DNA from: Phymatolithon calcareum
Taxonomy: Eukaryota > Rhodophyta > Florideophyceae > Hapalidiales
NCBI GenBank assembly: GCA_977006965.1
Contig: OZ345378.1
Span: 124,001 to 188,000, forward strand
Direction: 5' to 3'
DNA length: 64,000 nucleotides
Position numbers and translations under genes: made by a program
The notes under the pieces: generated by a model
What the model saw: the letters and a program-made list of their open reading frames with translations, nothing else
The model's database searches: none
What the model was told of the DNA's origin: nothing
Shown here: piece by piece, positions 62,547-64,000 of the stretch
How positions within the stretch are numbered: position 1 is the first letter of the stretch
How the letters are laid out: each line of letters starts with the position of its first letter

Positions 62547-64000
62547 CTAGTGTCTATTTTACGAACCCCCTCAATTGAGGGGCGATTTGAAAGCTCAAAA
62601 AAATTCATAAAGCAAATTCGAAACAGATCGCTCATGCCATATTCGTAAAGCCTGGCTCATCTTCTGTGCGAGGAGTATCCACACTGCTACCTTAAATTGG
62701 CTTCGTTCGGTGCTAGAAACGAAAATATGTTGGTCACTCAGAAGTTCCAGACCTGCCATTCCAGGAGAAAAACACCGGCCGCGCGGTCGGTACATCAGTA
62801 CACACCAAGACAGCATCTGTAGGCGGTCTATCAGAGTGCTCCAGACTATGCGGAGCCATTTCGAAGTCAAAAAAGGTGAGTAGTATAGTTCAGAATGTAC
62901 TCTGGGAAAAAATCAATGGTCGCGCGAGCATGTCACATCGCATGAAATGGGTTCTGATTCGTCATCCATTGAAGAAAACTAAGATTAAGACAGTCCACAT
63001 TGTCAACGTCAAGGCATAGAACGCTGTCGTTGACATTGCAACCCTTGACCAAGACAGACCGATCAGCAATGTACGTGTAACTGCCCTGACGTTCACGCGC
63101 CGTAGCTTCTCCGAGTGGCTTGGGCATCTGCGGCGCAGCCTCACCACAGTACTGTAGGACGTTTCGACTTGGTCGCCCTAGTCGCGATATGATAAACTCC
63201 TCGAGTTGCAAAGTCCCTAGTAATGCAAAATGACCCTTTCCAGCGAAGCGTTGCACTATGAGGGATTCGACTGTATACGGCAAGGCCGACACCTTCAGTT
63301 TTTGGGACGTACTCAATAACTTTGAGCACAGAAGAACGAAAAGCACGCTTTCCGCATGCTTGCCGGCTACCGAAGAAGCACTCGCCTTGCAGCAGAGGCC
63401 GGTTGAATTGGTTGACTCGGAATGTGACGGCTTGCACATGATTTACCCGTATCTTGTGGGCCGCGTGGTTTTTGAGCCTTGGATCGACTTCGATGAACAA
63501 ATGCAGGAAACTACACGCATGGCGAAAGAAATGCTCGGCAAAGACGATTCGGCACTCCGCAGCGTACAGAGCGCGCTAGGGCGCGCGTAGACTGCTGTCG
63601 AGGGGATATCGCTGCCCAGCTCCCATGAAGTGGCGCGCCTCTTCCCGGCCGTATTTGAACTGTTGCGCTCCATTGTCCGGATTGTTGACAAAATGGCTCC
63701 TCCACTTTCTTGTGCTAACCGCGTGATATTACCGCCCCACGGTGTGCCCAAGCCGCAAGCGTTGCCTGCGAACAACTGCGTGATGATCGACGCGAAGGAC
63801 TGGAACGCACGGACTCCGTGTTTGTGCGTTACGAGCGTGTGTACGACCATGTGCTTGTATAGCGGTGCCATGAGTAAGCAGCCCATTACTTCCGCGTTGT
63901 GCGCAGGCGATAAGCGATCCATGGAACGCAACTTTGTCGAAAGGGGCAGACCCGGCGGACTTGAGTAATATTAAGCATCAAATGTGGATACTTGAGGCCG
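62547..64000. mobile_element. Second copy of the inverted-repeat element, cut by the window edge
   Basis: The left end CTAGTGTCTATTTTACG and the palindrome CCCCTCAATTGAGGGG (62567-62582) match the element at 55501. About 480 bases (to about 63020) are alike in both. After that the interiors differ. Here + strand coding-like sequence runs from 63258 to TAA 63967, in one frame with one TAG at 63588 (VELVDSECDGLHMIYPYLVG; then ARLFPAVFELLRSIVRIV). I recognise no domain. The right end is outside the window. Confidence 0.6.
63258..63968 (+). pseudogene. Unidentified coding remnant inside the second element
   Basis: One frame is open for about 236 codons, broken only by TAG 63588-63590. Third positions are GC-rich and the chain looks protein-like (FEPWIDFDEQMQETTRMAKEM; KMAPPLSCANRVILPPHGVP). 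It may extend upstream. A 162-codon frame on the other strand (63443-63931) is likely its shadow. Its place inside the repeat suggests a transposon protein or a captured gene. Confidence 0.4.

Noticed and set aside
62595-62870. Shared minus-strand open frame in both element copies (55501-55797 and 62595-62870)
   Set aside because: The two translations differ at many positions with non-conservative changes, so the similarity reflects the shared DNA repeat rather than a selected protein.

Overview
The window looks like nuclear DNA of a photosynthetic eukaryote, most likely a red alga of the florideophyte type (for example a Chondrus- or Gracilaria-like genome). This is inference, not proof. The support is: a ribosome recycling factor with a plastid-type transit peptide; a plant GLB3-like truncated haemoglobin; a SnRK1/AMPK beta subunit and an upstream PH-kinase; and a protein made of 'helicase-associated' repeats, common in algae. 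Most genes have no intron, and the few introns seen are about 100-130 nt with GT..AG ends. Compact gene islands alternate with repeat-rich, gene-poor DNA. I saw no tRNA, rRNA or CRISPR.

Layout. 1-4079: gene-poor, perhaps one 3' exon at the left edge. 4080-7532: triple HA-repeat protein and a DNAJB-type Hsp40, one intron each. 7533-12800: repeat-rich, with a decayed secreted protein built of ~38-residue beta repeats (10221-11820). 12802-32000: dense island with DNA polymerase iota-like, plastid RRF, Sec31, a small membrane protein, truncated haemoglobin, a PH-plus-kinase protein of the SnRK1/AMPK-activating class, an unknown Tyr/Gly-repeat protein, exportin-1 and RPB5. 32051-47678: GBF1/GNOM-type ARF-GEF, prefoldin 3, a spondin-domain membrane protein, an Ariadne-like RBR protein, ATP12, a Sec6-like exocyst subunit and a DUF3592-like membrane protein. 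49693-53234: AMPK/SnRK1 beta subunit, a four-exon gene of unknown function and pyridoxal kinase. 53235-64000: accessory region with two secreted proteins sharing a six-cysteine module (one a GH19 chitinase with five modules), a 1961-bp inverted-repeat element, a second related element cut by the window edge, a reverse-transcriptase remnant and several large perfect palindromes.

How the genes work together. Most are core housekeeping genes without operon logic. Secretory traffic is well represented: Sec31 (COPII), the ARF-GEF (COPI/Golgi) and Sec6 (exocyst). The PH-kinase and the beta subunit may belong to one energy-sensing pathway. The two six-cysteine secreted proteins are paralogues about 6 kb apart, each followed by a copy of the same transposable element.

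The most unusual signals are the decayed 38-residue repeat gene, the strong excess of the 7-mer TACTGTA/TACAGTA in non-coding DNA, the many long near-perfect palindromes between genes, and the inverted-repeat element family around the chitinase paralogues.
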